Source: Sphingobacterium sp. UGAL515B_05 (GTDB lineage Bacteria; Bacteroidota; Bacteroidia; Sphingobacteriales; Sphingobacteriaceae). Taken from it: 64,000 nt of DNA. Of the stretch, positions 44,481 through 54,673 are shown in pieces. The translations under genes and the position numbers were made by a program. The stretch's first letter is position 1; each line of letters starts with the position of its first letter. The stretch is from NCBI RefSeq assembly GCF_033097525.1, contig NZ_CP109907.1:1612001-1676000 (forward strand). Direction: 5' to 3'. Under the pieces are notes generated by a model. That model was not told where the DNA came from and made no database searches. It saw nothing but the letters and a program-made list of their open reading frames with translations.

Positions 44481-46754
44481 CTAATCTGCTTGATCAGCAT
44501 GAATTTCATCAATGGCAAAAAGCGGTCTGCGATGCCGCGAACCTTCAAACCAATGTGGAAATTCTTGGGAAAAGGAAATTTTCACTTTTAAAAAACGTCC
44601 TTTTTGTCGTTTTAAGCCAAATGAAACTGGGTGACATATTGGACCTTCGGCAATAAGACCAGTATCAATCTTATATTTCCCGATGTTCACGTACGAAATA
44701 TTATCTTCTGAGGATTCTACCGCTATTCCATCCGGAAGGAAAAGATAATGCGCCGGATCAAGTAGAAAATTAAGCTGAATTTGCGAAGCCATTCTTTCAT
44801 TCGGAAAAGGAAAAGTAATCTCGACATCCTTACTATCAAATAATAGCCAATTGTAACTGTAATCTGTCGTTCCCGACAAGCCATCATTCAGTGTTGTTTT
44901 TCCATTGGCGGGAAAATCTTCCAAGAAAGAAGGTTTAAACTGAGGATTTATTCCTTGGAGCAATGAAGGTAAATAGGGTTTATTTAATAGTGTTAGCCAT
45001 TGCTGCCGGTAGTGCTCAAGACTACCACCAGTTTCAGCCAATTCGATAGCTCCGCCTCGAAGTGCATGGTGCAAAAACTCATCAATGCGCTTCATCCAAT
45101 TAGGATTGACCACCCACTGACCATCAGCTTTCCTGCTTAAAAAGCCGAATGGATGATCACCATAAGCCTTTGACTGCTCCAAAGCTGCATACTCGAGACC
45201 TAAAGCAATCAATTTCACGCGACTTAAAAATTTCTGATCTCCAGCTACAGCTTTTTGCGCGTTATTCACAAGTTCCTTAAAAAGTCTCATCTTTTCTAAA
45301 CTTAGATATCCATGTCGCGAAAGGATGGGATTACCATATATATCAAGCGTCGAGCGGCTTGTTTTGCGAGCATCAATAAGTTGTTTTAGATACTTTTTAA
45401 TATCCTTTGATGCGGCACCATAATAACCGTCCAAAAAATTCTCTTCCACCTCAGCTTGATCTAGCTCAGGATTCCATAGGATTTTGGCCTGCAAATAACT
45501 GGCATAGGCGGACATATCAGCCAGCGTATGGCCAGATCCATGTTCAAAGATACCTTTTACACCATTTTGATACATATAGGCGATATTGCTCTGGTAATGA
45601 TCATACATCGGAAAAGGATTTATATAAGCTGTAAATTGCGTGGTATAATCCCACACAAAAATATGCGATGAGATCTTCGACCAGTCATTGAGCTGGCGTC
45701 GAAAAGGAGCAGCTGTTGGATTAACCGCCAGGCCCTGCTCCCGCGTTGCATCTATCGTACTTAGCAACACATATACATTGTCCAATGGCCGAGTTATTTT
45801 GGGAGCTTCTGCGGTGTAACCATAGGCTAAGGTCGTAAAATTCTGTTCTGGAAATTGAGCCGCAATACGATTCACAAATCGGATTAGCGTACCCTGAGGC
45901 CCTCCCTCCTCCTGATCAACCTTTGTACAACGATCACAGGTACAGTAACCTTTTCCATCCATTGGCGCTATAGACCAATAGACCGCATCAGGATTATCGG
46001 CAATGGCCCGTCGAAAATAATTGATTGCAATTTTCTGGACGTCAGGATTTGTCAGACAGAGCTGTGTTGCACTGCGCTTTCCGTTTGTTAAAGCGAAATA
46101 TTCAGGATGCTGCTGAAAATAGTCTTCCGGTGGTATAATTTTAAAAAATGAATGCCCCCATAAGCCCCACAGATCCTCAAATCGATGCAAATGATGCCAA
46201 TCCAGGTATTCAGCATCCGCAGAAGCAGGGTAGTAAGACTCTCTATAACGTAATGCTGGTTCAAAACGCAAATTGAAATCCTGAGGAAGCGTCAGACTCG
46301 AACGCCTGGGAACCCATGCAGGCCCTTGATCATATTTCCGAGCGCCAAATTGCTTCTCGATAAGTTCATATACTCCATACAGTAGTCCTTTTCCTGAACC
46401 TCCAGTTAGATATACTTGCCCGTCCCGAACACTAATTTCAAAACCTTCGTTTCCAAGCCCAACCTTCTTTCCAATCCGCTGTTGATAAAAATTATTCCCG
46501 ATATATACTACGTGTCTTTTCGTCCCAGAAGGGCTCGACAATATCGCTAATGGTACGCCAGTAATACGTTTAATATACTCCTGTAATACCAGAGCCGCCT
46601 TTCGTTCCAAATTTGATGGACGCGAGGAAATAACGATTTCAGTTTCGGCTTTCTTATCCCGAACGATGTCCACTTGCTGTGCCATACAGCTGCTAATGAA
46701 CAGTAATCCAACAAGAACGAACAGGTTCAGTTTATAATTTGCATTCATCATCAT
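44481..46754 (-). CDS. DUF4838-domain lipoprotein, glycoside-hydrolase-like
   Basis: 757 residues. The lipobox LLFISSC places it on a membrane surface. Residues about 30-135 form an alpha-glucuronidase-N-like domain (KAALVLQEYIKRITGVPLAIL, LTGGSGKGLLYGVYELIEKQFG in part). Then comes the DUF4838 region (WGLWGHSFFKIIPPEDYF, CLTNPDVQKIA, CTCDRCTKVDQEEGG, VFVWDYTTQF-like segment) and a C-terminal jelly-roll. DUF4838 proteins are related to (beta/alpha)8 glycosidases; the substrate is not established. It is the last gene of the operon, 11 bases after the fusion enzyme, so it may trim or cleave the secreted polysaccharide. Confidence 0.82.
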   Translation of the reverse strand: MMMNANYKLNLFVLVGLLFISSCMAQQVDIVRDKKAETEIVISSRPSNLERKAALVLQEYIKRITGVPLAILSSPSGTKRHVVYIGNNFYQQRIGKKVGLGNEGFEISVRDGQVYLTGGSGKGLLYGVYELIEKQFGARKYDQGPAWVPRRSSLTLPQDFNLRFEPALRYRESYYPASADAEYLDWHHLHRFEDLWGLWGHSFFKIIPPEDYFQQHPEYFALTNGKRSATQLCLTNPDVQKIAINYFRRAIADNPDAVYWSIAPMDGKGYCTCDRCTKVDQEEGGPQGTLIRFVNRIAAQFPEQNFTTLAYGYTAEAPKITRPLDNVYVLLSTIDATREQGLAVNPTAAPFRRQLNDWSKISSHIFVWDYTTQFTAYINPFPMYDHYQSNIAYMYQNGVKGIFEHGSGHTLADMSAYASYLQAKILWNPELDQAEVEENFLDGYYGAASKDIKKYLKQLIDARKTSRSTLDIYGNPILSRHGYLSLEKMRLFKELVNNAQKAVAGDQKFLSRVKLIALGLEYAALEQSKAYGDHPFGFLSRKADGQWVVNPNWMKRIDEFLHHALRGGAIELAETGGSLEHYRQQWLTLLNKPYLPSLLQGINPQFKPSFLEDFPANGKTTLNDGLSGTTDYSYNWLLFDSKDVEITFPFPNERMASQIQLNFLLDPAHYLFLPDGIAVESSEDNISYVNIGKYKIDTGLIAEGPICHPVSFGLKRQKGRFLKVKISFSQEFPHWFEGSRHRRPLFAIDEIHADQAD

Positions 46755-46765
46755 CCCGCATTAAA

Positions 46766-49174
46766 CTATACCGCCAACTCCACTTCTTGCTTATCCATGA
46801 TGGCACAATCCACAAAAGAAGCTATCGTATCAAGTACGATGCGCAAGCGGCCCATATTTTCATAATAAGGTAAACCAAAACGCAGTACATGTCCAACCTT
46901 CGCTTCTATTCTACAGTGCTTAATGCATTTAATATGGATGTCTTTCTTTCTCAAAAACTCATACAGCGGATAAGGATCATAATCTGACACCAGCAGACTT
47001 ACGACCGGAGATACATCATCTCCCATAAAACAGTGCGTAATGCCTGCATGGCCAAAGATCCCATTAAGCTCTCTTTTCAGATAAGCTGCCAGATAGGTAC
47101 TGCGATCCAGGATCTCTTTCGGCCCAATTTCTCGATAACGTTTTAGGCTTTGCCTCAACCTTTCATACAATAAGAAATCCTGCCCCCCCGGAATACTGAA
47201 CCCATGGGTTTGCGGATCTTCAAAAAGATGCTGCTTATTCCAATACAAGGCCCCGATCCAATTTGCAAAATCTTCTTTGAACCAAGCTAAACCACCACCC
47301 AATGGTCCATGCAACCATTTATGTGTACTCCCGATCAGTACATCGGCATCCCCAAAAGGAAGTTGCTGAATCCCTAATGACTGTGCTACGTCAAGAATCA
47401 GAATTGCATTCGGAACAGCCTTTTTTATATTGCTCAGGCGCCACTCGTCTTGCATCAGTTTTCCTGTGGGATAATAGACATGGGATAAGAACACGATGTC
47501 TGGTCGCATTTCGCGCAAGCATCTGTTAAATTCCTCCGTGTCATTAAGGACAACATCAGGGAGATAAGTGAGCTTATATTCTGGCAAATGTTCAAAGGGG
47601 CCAATACCGCCCGGATGTTCATGCTCACTTGTCAGGACCTGAAAACACCTCTTCCCATCCTCCTGCAACCTCCGTAAAATCACCAATGCCAATAAATTCA
47701 TGGCCTGAGATGTGCTGGAAGTCACATTACAGCGATAACCGATAGCTGGCCACACTTTAGCACATTCCTCCTGTATGGCAGTAAAAGCTTCCCTCCCTAA
47801 AGCATATAAAGAAAGTGGATTGCCGTTTACCTGATTTTTGATGGTTTCGAGCCGATCCTGTGGCAACGTAGCCAGGCAGCCCGGATTCAGATTCACCCGG
47901 GTCGAAGGAAATGTATTATTTCTGATCTGATCCCAATACGCTTCATTTTCTATTTTTCGGACGGCATCTACTCTTTTAGGATCAAGATTTATCCCATCAG
48001 AACATTCGTTCCAGGCGCTATGGGGTGAAAAATGATGCGATAGAAGTGTACTATATTGTTTCTGTAAAAGACTAATGGATTCTCTTATCACGGTATGGAA
48101 ATCGGTATGATACAAATAACTTCCCTGCAAACTTGTCTCAATGCTGTATATAGGTTTCTTGGCAGCACTTTCCCCTCTAAGATCGGAGGTAAAAGAAATC
48201 TTGGGATCCAACCCCATACCTCTGGCAATGTCAGCAATATCCGCCGCTAATTCATTGATGGAATAGTGTGTTTCTGTCACATGGTTCACCACACGATGTT
48301 CACCCATCGGTGGTATATCTACAGCAAATCGGGCCAGCGAATTGACCGCATCGTTCAACGCCATGAGTCCAGTACGCTGATTTCCGCTACCATAAACTGT
48401 CATCGGAGAACCAGCAACTACCTGCGCTATAAAACGGTTGGCTACCGTTCCAAATATCGGATCGTAATCAAAACGGGTAAAAAGATCGGGCGAGGCATCC
48501 ATTTCGGATGTTAGCAGACCAAAGACCGTTGCTTGCATCACTTCCGTGATGCGAAGCCCCCAGGTACGCGCCGCCATCGCTACGTAATTCGAGTCATTTA
48601 TTTTGGAAACATGATAAATATCGTTTGCCGCCCTAGGGTAAGGTAAAGGTGTCGACGCCAACTGTCCTTGATAACCCGGCTTAAAATAGCCTTCTGCGAT
48701 CGGCAATCCGCCCTTGGCATATTCACCAAAAGATCCAAGCTTAATAATATGGGCTTGCGGAACATACTCGCGTACTGCCCAGAGCAGACGCATATTTCCT
48801 TCTTCATTGTTACGGATGGTGTAAAGAGCCTGTTGTAATCCCAACATCGAATAACTCGCCGAACACTGCTGTGCGAGATGATAAATCGTATGCGGCCGTT
48901 CCCGGCGAATCAGTTCTGCCAATTCGTCCGAACAAACCTCAGCGTGCACAGCGCACATATTAGCTAAACCATATTTTTGGCCAAATACTTCGATACGACT
49001 TGAGAGATGCGGGATCTGTAACCAAGGGCCAAATCCGAGATTGGCAACCGTGCTTTTGCGCCAGCCATTATCCAGCAATATAATTTTTTGGTCTGGATGG
49101 TGCAGCGCTAACTTCATGGCTAGCGGCCAGCCCAAATACCCTTCGGCGCCTAAAATTAAAATTGTACCATTCAT
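46766..49174 (-). CDS. Fusion: SQD1-like nucleotide-sugar SDR plus class V PLP-dependent enzyme
   Basis: 802 residues with two complete enzymes. Residues 1-about 375 resemble UDP-sulfoquinovose synthase SQD1: GAEGYLGWPL (GxxGxxG), VKLGTMGEY-like KLGSFGEY (Ser148 where SQD1 has its catalytic Thr), LPYPRAANDIYHVSKINDSN with the Tyr187/Lys191 pair, and RFDYDPIFGTVANRF. Residues about 400-795 form a class V aminotransferase/cysteine-desulfurase fold: SEHEHPGG, LILDVAQSLG (Asp595) and IGSTHKWLHGPLG (PLP Lys619). SQD1 adds sulfite to UDP-glucose. A desulfurase- or transaminase-like partner suggests a sulfur- or amino-modified sugar nucleotide, but this is inference. It sits in the secretion operon between the outer-membrane and hydrolase genes. 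Confidence 0.85.
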   Translation of the reverse strand: MNGTILILGAEGYLGWPLAMKLALHHPDQKIILLDNGWRKSTVANLGFGPWLQIPHLSSRIEVFGQKYGLANMCAVHAEVCSDELAELIRRERPHTIYHLAQQCSASYSMLGLQQALYTIRNNEEGNMRLLWAVREYVPQAHIIKLGSFGEYAKGGLPIAEGYFKPGYQGQLASTPLPYPRAANDIYHVSKINDSNYVAMAARTWGLRITEVMQATVFGLLTSEMDASPDLFTRFDYDPIFGTVANRFIAQVVAGSPMTVYGSGNQRTGLMALNDAVNSLARFAVDIPPMGEHRVVNHVTETHYSINELAADIADIARGMGLDPKISFTSDLRGESAAKKPIYSIETSLQGSYLYHTDFHTVIRESISLLQKQYSTLLSHHFSPHSAWNECSDGINLDPKRVDAVRKIENEAYWDQIRNNTFPSTRVNLNPGCLATLPQDRLETIKNQVNGNPLSLYALGREAFTAIQEECAKVWPAIGYRCNVTSSTSQAMNLLALVILRRLQEDGKRCFQVLTSEHEHPGGIGPFEHLPEYKLTYLPDVVLNDTEEFNRCLREMRPDIVFLSHVYYPTGKLMQDEWRLSNIKKAVPNAILILDVAQSLGIQQLPFGDADVLIGSTHKWLHGPLGGGLAWFKEDFANWIGALYWNKQHLFEDPQTHGFSIPGGQDFLLYERLRQSLKRYREIGPKEILDRSTYLAAYLKRELNGIFGHAGITHCFMGDDVSPVVSLLVSDYDPYPLYEFLRKKDIHIKCIKHCRIEAKVGHVLRFGLPYYENMGRLRIVLDTIASFVDCAIMDKQEVELAV

Positions 49175-49194
49175 TGTTCAGTTATTGGCTAGAG

Positions 49195-52065
49195 TTAAAA
49201 TTTCACCTGTAAAGCAAGCAGTAGATCGTATTGATTACGAAATGTTGCCATACCAATTTTTTGACTCGTGTACGTACCATTTATACCTATCGATGTACGA
49301 TAATTTATTGTACGTCTGTATCCCGCGCCCACACTTCGACTCATAACACCACCCAATTCAGGCAATAGAATAAGCCTGCTTCTGTCGTCTGGTGAAGTTC
49401 CAAGTCCAAAATTTGCCTGCAATAAATCGGCTTCAGTAAGCTCATATTTTGCGCCTGCCTGAAAAGCAAAGTAGAAATCCTTTTCCTCCTTGATGGCAAA
49501 GATTCGTGCATTCAGCAGAAAAGGGTCAAAACTTTTGCTCGCACCAGCAACCACTGATACCGCTTTGATCGCGACAACTTCCAGAAAACGCGCCCCAATC
49601 TCTCCTTCGAAACCTTTTCCGAGCTGCCGATAAAGCGAATAGGCCATTCTATATTTGGGGAGCAACACATTATTGGATATACCTATCGAAGCATTCCAGT
49701 AAAGTAATTTATTCGCCGTATACGTCAGGTCGCCTTCTCCCATAATGCCCGTACCAGATTGCCTTCCTGTGAATAACAGCTGTGCACCATAGCTTATTTT
49801 TGGCGACAATCGACGGGTGTAATACAGTGTCGCAATACGGTATGCAGGTGGTGCTAGATTATCATCAACACCTGAAAAGGAGCTATTCAGCAAAGAAATT
49901 CCAAAAGCGTTCTGCATGGTTTTACTTCGCAAAAGAGCTGCATATTCCCTGTGCTTCCGTAGATCGAAGCGCTTGGAGAGCGTATCGGCAAAATGTGCCG
50001 CTTCAACAAACCGACCCAAACTGTCGAGTACGATTACTTTCTTTAGGAGAAAAGGTTCTGCATACTCAAAATGCTGTAATGCCGTATCCACACTCTGCAG
50101 GGCATATACAAAGTCTCCTTTTGCCATCAGAAGGTTTATTTTATTACTATAGGCTAGCGAATCTGTTCGATTGTCCTTGAGCACGCGATCAAAACAAAAG
50201 ATTGCGCTATCGGCTAATCCTTTTTTTTGAAAAGCCAATCCCGCCGACATCCATGCATCCTGTACCATTGTACGGTACTTTTGATTGTACGGATATTCTG
50301 TCCGCAGCATAGTGGCGACCTGAGCAGCTGCCATATACTGCGTACTATTATGAAGGATTGAAGCTTTCTTCTGAAGAAATTCGCGGTCACCCGGATAACT
50401 TTGCAGGGCCTGCTGAACAACGAGCAAAGCTTCCGGATAGCGTCTTCTGAGGTCAAGAATATTAGAAAGGTAGTGTAGGGCTTCTTTATTATCGTTGTCT
50501 TCAATGAGTAATTGACGAAGATGCGTTTCCGCTTCTCCGTACTCTTCCACCAGTATACAGGCATTGGCTGCGGCCAGCTTTTGCTCCAAATAAAGCGATT
50601 TAATTTTCGGATTTCCCGGATAACTGGCGTAAAGTTTTTCGCTTAAGGCTACAGCCTGCTGTATTTTGCCCGATTGTGCCAGGAAACCCGCTTTTTTTAA
50701 CTGTAAATCGATATCATTTGGATAATAACTGATCGCCTGCTCCAATTCTCGAAGGGCCGAGGATAAATTATTTTGCAGGATAAGAGCGGAAATACGCCCT
50801 TGCAGAGCTGGCAAATTGCTCGGATCTAAGTGAAGCGTACGATCGTAGTAAACGATGGCGCTGTCGGCTTGTTGCTGTTGCAAATAATAACTCCCACAGG
50901 CATTGATCATTTGCAATGCTTCTGATCGGAAAGCTTTATCACCATTGCTCCCATAGAGCTTAACAGCAATATCTGCCGCTGTCTGATAGCGATGTAGCTG
51001 ATATTCGAAATCCATTTTTCTGCGCAGTAGTACACGATCGGCTGCATTTCGCTGTAAGGCACGGTCTACCCAATACAGTGCCTGTGTCGTCTCCCCCCGA
51101 GAAGCGGCTATGCCCACCACCTTTTCCAAGGCTTCCCGATCGCCTGGATTCTGATCCAAAATCGACTGATAAAGAGCATAAGTATCTGTGTTCTGATAAT
51201 ATCCGGCGGCTTCTTTCCGTAAACTATTGTTTAGGTCAAGGGCTTTTTTATCTTTCGGATAATAGCGTAAGATCAGGCGTAACACTTCTAGTGCCTCTGC
51301 ATAACGATGTGATTCCTGTAGCAGACTGAGCTTTTGGAATAACGCTTTGTAAGATTTACTATCGCTGTTCAATATCGCATTTGCCTTGGCAATTCGGGCA
51401 TCATAATCACCGCCTTGGGACACAATATTGTTCATTTTTTCGATGAGATCTGTATTTTTCGGCGCGAGTTCGAGCGCCTTTTCATAATATGAATTGGCGA
51501 GATTATCCATTTTATTTCCTTTATACCAATCCGCTTTTGCCTCATAATGACCGGCCATAGCAAATCTTACGCTCCCATCGGTCGGAAAACGCCGTATAAG
51601 AACCTGTGCCCAGGAATCTCCATCCTGATAGCGTTTGAGCATATCCAATATATTAAGCTTTTTGATCCCGAAATCTTTATTGGTAGCAAAACGCGCCAAT
51701 CCCATTTCGACGTACCTCAAAGCTTCAGCAGGTCGATTTTTTGATAAATAAGAACCTATAATATAATAATAAACATCTTCATATTGGGGCGAAGCACGCA
51801 GGACCAGTTGTGCAGTACGGATCGACTGATCATATTGTTTCTGCGCCATATAGATTCGGGCGAGTTGCACCTGCGCATCGATATGGGCTGGATTGAGCTT
51901 TATGGTCTCCTCCAATGACTTTAAAGCTTTCTGCTGTTGAGCAGATTTAATGTCTACCAAAGCCTGCTGGTACAATTTTTCGGCACGCACGGAATTCCAG
52001 GTCTGCGCTTGCAGGACAGGTGTAGACAACAGGAAGAGAATAAAAATAGTATAACGGAAATTCAT
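49195..52065 (-). CDS. TPR protein with C-terminal YaiO-type outer-membrane beta-barrel
   Basis: 956 residues. A signal peptide (1-21, ending VLQAQ) precedes about 15-18 TPR-like repeats (30-725; for example ALKSLEETIKLNPAHIDAQVQLARIYMAQKQY in part). The last 220 residues are a YaiO-like barrel (LAPPAYRIATLYYTRRLSPKISYGAQLLF in part, repeated aromatic strands, final LLLALQVKF ending in Phe). Periplasmic TPRs plus a barrel is the plan of BcsC, PgaA and AlgK/AlgE, which export polysaccharides across the outer membrane. It is separated by six bases from the GT2 synthase gene, whose product it would serve. Confidence 0.85.
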   Translation of the reverse strand: MNFRYTIFILFLLSTPVLQAQTWNSVRAEKLYQQALVDIKSAQQQKALKSLEETIKLNPAHIDAQVQLARIYMAQKQYDQSIRTAQLVLRASPQYEDVYYYIIGSYLSKNRPAEALRYVEMGLARFATNKDFGIKKLNILDMLKRYQDGDSWAQVLIRRFPTDGSVRFAMAGHYEAKADWYKGNKMDNLANSYYEKALELAPKNTDLIEKMNNIVSQGGDYDARIAKANAILNSDSKSYKALFQKLSLLQESHRYAEALEVLRLILRYYPKDKKALDLNNSLRKEAAGYYQNTDTYALYQSILDQNPGDREALEKVVGIAASRGETTQALYWVDRALQRNAADRVLLRRKMDFEYQLHRYQTAADIAVKLYGSNGDKAFRSEALQMINACGSYYLQQQQADSAIVYYDRTLHLDPSNLPALQGRISALILQNNLSSALRELEQAISYYPNDIDLQLKKAGFLAQSGKIQQAVALSEKLYASYPGNPKIKSLYLEQKLAAANACILVEEYGEAETHLRQLLIEDNDNKEALHYLSNILDLRRRYPEALLVVQQALQSYPGDREFLQKKASILHNSTQYMAAAQVATMLRTEYPYNQKYRTMVQDAWMSAGLAFQKKGLADSAIFCFDRVLKDNRTDSLAYSNKINLLMAKGDFVYALQSVDTALQHFEYAEPFLLKKVIVLDSLGRFVEAAHFADTLSKRFDLRKHREYAALLRSKTMQNAFGISLLNSSFSGVDDNLAPPAYRIATLYYTRRLSPKISYGAQLLFTGRQSGTGIMGEGDLTYTANKLLYWNASIGISNNVLLPKYRMAYSLYRQLGKGFEGEIGARFLEVVAIKAVSVVAGASKSFDPFLLNARIFAIKEEKDFYFAFQAGAKYELTEADLLQANFGLGTSPDDRSRLILLPELGGVMSRSVGAGYRRTINYRTSIGINGTYTSQKIGMATFRNQYDLLLALQVKF

Positions 52066-52071
52066 AATAGC

Positions 52072-53580
52072 TTAAGCTTGATTTTTGTCGGAAGATTTTT
52101 GGCTTGCAAAACCTTTACGCTGCATATTTCCCCACACCAGCTTTTGCCTGAACATGGACTGTATGTAGCCTTTAATACTAAAAAAAACAATGAGCGGATG
52201 ATAAATAAACGGCTCAGCAAAGGCCGTTAGGCAAAGGCCTATCACCTCACTCGTTTTGCGGTAATGCCTTTCAATCAATTGATCCCACAGTACGGCAATG
52301 GAGCTTACCAAGACGGAAAACATATAAAGAAAAGCGAGTAATGTAAATGTATTTTCCCAATTGATGGCGCCTATTACAATAAGATAAATGTAAAACAGCA
52401 GCCCCAATACCTCGAAAATAGGCGCCAAAAACTCAAACAAGAAATTATAAGGAAAGACTATCAGCCCGAGCCTTTTAAACTTAAAATTAAATAAAACATG
52501 ACGGTGGAGCAGCATGATCTGGATCAATCCCCTAGCCCAGCGTACACGTTGTCTACTGAATACCGGCAAGGTTTGTGGTCCTTCCGTCCAGCACAATGAA
52601 ACAGGAATATACCGAATCGCATATTTGTGATTATTCTGGATCATGTAAACACTCATGCGCGTCACCATATCAATATCTTCGGCAAATGAGCGCGGATCAT
52701 AGCCCCCTACTTTCACCGCAATATGTTTATCAAAAAGGCCAAGTCCTCCAGATACATTTGGAACACAATTAATTGAGCTCCAAGCCATTTTTGAAAGCAG
52801 GTATGCACGAATATACTCCAGCTCCTGAAAACGTGGGAGTACTTTATGTGGCGGTTTAAAGCGTGTTATTACGCCGTTATCCACTTCAGACGAATTGATC
52901 ATCCGCAGGGGCGCCCCCACCGCTATGACCCGCCGTTGATTGTTCTCCACGTGGATGTATCCGGTATCGGGTATCACCTGAATGTCTTTTAGGCGGCTCC
53001 GGCTCTTTTCGTCTAAAATGGGACGCATTAATCTGGAAAGTGTGTCTTCATGCAGGATGCAATCTACATCGGTACAGAGAAAATAATCAAATTTTGAGGC
53101 ATTGATACCGGCATTCGAAGCGTCTGCTTTGCCTTTTCCGTTCTCTTTATCAATGACTAGCAACTTTTCGTAGGCACGATTAGTAGATCGAAAAAAGCGT
53201 TTTACAGTCTTCGTTTTGATCTTTTCATTGTAAGGGAGATCTACTTCCTTAAGTTCGAAATGCTGCACCAATTTTTCCAATGTATCATCCGTACTACCGT
53301 CATTGACAATAATAACTTCGTATAATGGATAATTCAGATGCATTAATGCATACACATTATCAATGATGGTCAGGCCCTCGTTGTAAGCCGGAGCAATGAC
53401 CGAGATGCCCGGTGAAAGTGGGCTCGAAATTACATTTTGGGTATAGTGCTCTCTATTTTTCCGTCTATATAACATAATTCCCTTATACGATAGCACCGCC
53501 ATGATGACATAGATCACCATGGTCAGGCTACTGTAGGAAAATATAAAAAGTTGGAAAACGTCAATTATATCTTGGATCAT
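52072..53580 (-). CDS. Processive GT2 synthase (YaiP/PgaC/BcsA-like)
   Basis: 502 residues. One N-terminal helix precedes a GT-A domain, and about four helices follow. VIAPAYNEGLTIIDN, IVNDGSTDDTLE, LCTDVDCIL (DxD), FAEDIDMVTRMS (ED base) and SRQRVRWARGLIQ (QRVRW, fitting QxxRW) are the complete set of processive-synthase motifs. This enzyme should polymerise and translocate a polysaccharide through the inner membrane. No PilZ domain is present. The HEAT-repeat gene ends 10 bases before it and the TPR/YaiO gene starts six bases after it. In E. coli, YaiP (GT2) and YaiO are likewise neighbours. Confidence 0.92.
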   Translation of the reverse strand: MIQDIIDVFQLFIFSYSSLTMVIYVIMAVLSYKGIMLYRRKNREHYTQNVISSPLSPGISVIAPAYNEGLTIIDNVYALMHLNYPLYEVIIVNDGSTDDTLEKLVQHFELKEVDLPYNEKIKTKTVKRFFRSTNRAYEKLLVIDKENGKGKADASNAGINASKFDYFLCTDVDCILHEDTLSRLMRPILDEKSRSRLKDIQVIPDTGYIHVENNQRRVIAVGAPLRMINSSEVDNGVITRFKPPHKVLPRFQELEYIRAYLLSKMAWSSINCVPNVSGGLGLFDKHIAVKVGGYDPRSFAEDIDMVTRMSVYMIQNNHKYAIRYIPVSLCWTEGPQTLPVFSRQRVRWARGLIQIMLLHRHVLFNFKFKRLGLIVFPYNFLFEFLAPIFEVLGLLFYIYLIVIGAINWENTFTLLAFLYMFSVLVSSIAVLWDQLIERHYRKTSEVIGLCLTAFAEPFIYHPLIVFFSIKGYIQSMFRQKLVWGNMQRKGFASQKSSDKNQA

Positions 53581-53590
53581 ATTGGATGCG

Positions 53591-54670
53591 TTATTGTTCG
53601 TGCAGATAATAGTTTAAAATGCGCTCTTTTCGTGAAGGCAGATGTAAAGGATTCCAGGCCAATTGTTTGTTGCGTACTAAACGGGCGAGTATCGCGGCAA
53701 CATGATTTTCAATTTCAAAATCAAAGGCCGATTGAAATTGTTCCGTCAGAAATTCCATGGCTCTCGGCGTTCGAAACATGCCGAGCGAAAACAGGATTTC
53801 GCACTGGCAGTCTACCGGCTGGTTCGGATACATTTTAATCAGCGTTTCCTGTGTATGTACAGCCCTCAAATGCCCCAGCGCATTGATGGCATGCGAACGC
53901 AGGCTATGGTCGTTCACATTGAGCAATCCTTCAATACTGTCGATAGCCTCCAGACTCTGCTCGTGCGCGGCAAGCTTCATGCAGCAAATAACAACTGTTT
54001 TGTTGCGCGAATAACGGATCCAGTTGGCAAAATTGGATTTTACGGTATCGCGGGATTGTTCGAGAATCCGAAAAAAACCGATCAATTCCCAAATACTCAA
54101 GGGATCGCGCACTTCATCAAAAAAGCGGAAAGGCTCATTCTTGCTGAAACGCATGAAAGCGCTTCGTGCGGCAGAGCGCAGTTCAGATTCTTCACTGAGA
54201 TTGAATCGGAGAATATCAATATCGGAGATCGCGTAGTCCATTAGCGTCAGCTCGTGCAATCCCTGAACATTGCGATACCATTTGCGCGATTTCATCTTTT
54301 GCAATGAATCCAGATTTAGCCCAAGAAGCACATAGATACGATGAAGAATCAGCGCATTTGTTCCGGCCACATGCCATCGGAGACGGATCAAAGTATCAAT
54401 TAGGGTCTGGCGGTTTCTTTTGTCCATCAGCGCCAACTCATCCAGCACCGCCTGATCAATGGATACATGCGCACTTTCATTACCCATTTCCTGAATAAAC
54501 TGCGGCAGTATACGATCTTCGATCAGTTGGTCAAGCTTATTTTGCCGACGCTGTGCTTTTGCCGTTCGGAAACGGAGTACCATGATCACAGCATAAGCGA
54601 CAAAAGTTCCAATAAAGGATGTTGCCACAATCCCCTGAATCACCGCAATAAAAGTTTGATCTACCGTCAT
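53591..54670 (-). CDS. Membrane-anchored HEAT-repeat protein
   Basis: 359 residues. One N-terminal transmembrane helix (about 9-33, ending VMVLRFR) is followed by a basic, coiled stretch and then helical repeats of HEAT type (for example SIEGLLNVNDHSLRSHAINALGHLRAVHTQETLIKMY in part, and CEILFSLGMFRTPRAMEFLTEQF). The positive-inside rule places the repeats in the cytoplasm. HEAT arrays are scaffolds; here it could link the synthase to the actin-like ATPase encoded four bases upstream. No catalytic motif is seen. Confidence 0.85.
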   Translation of the reverse strand: MTVDQTFIAVIQGIVATSFIGTFVAYAVIMVLRFRTAKAQRRQNKLDQLIEDRILPQFIQEMGNESAHVSIDQAVLDELALMDKRNRQTLIDTLIRLRWHVAGTNALILHRIYVLLGLNLDSLQKMKSRKWYRNVQGLHELTLMDYAISDIDILRFNLSEESELRSAARSAFMRFSKNEPFRFFDEVRDPLSIWELIGFFRILEQSRDTVKSNFANWIRYSRNKTVVICCMKLAAHEQSLEAIDSIEGLLNVNDHSLRSHAINALGHLRAVHTQETLIKMYPNQPVDCQCEILFSLGMFRTPRAMEFLTEQFQSAFDFEIENHVAAILARLVRNKQLAWNPLHLPSRKERILNYYLHEQ

Positions 54671-54673
54671 ACC

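Noticed and set aside
53702..54244. Plus-strand frame of 180 residues
   Set aside because: Antisense to the HEAT-repeat gene. Basic and Cys/His-biased composition typical of shadow frames, with no domain.
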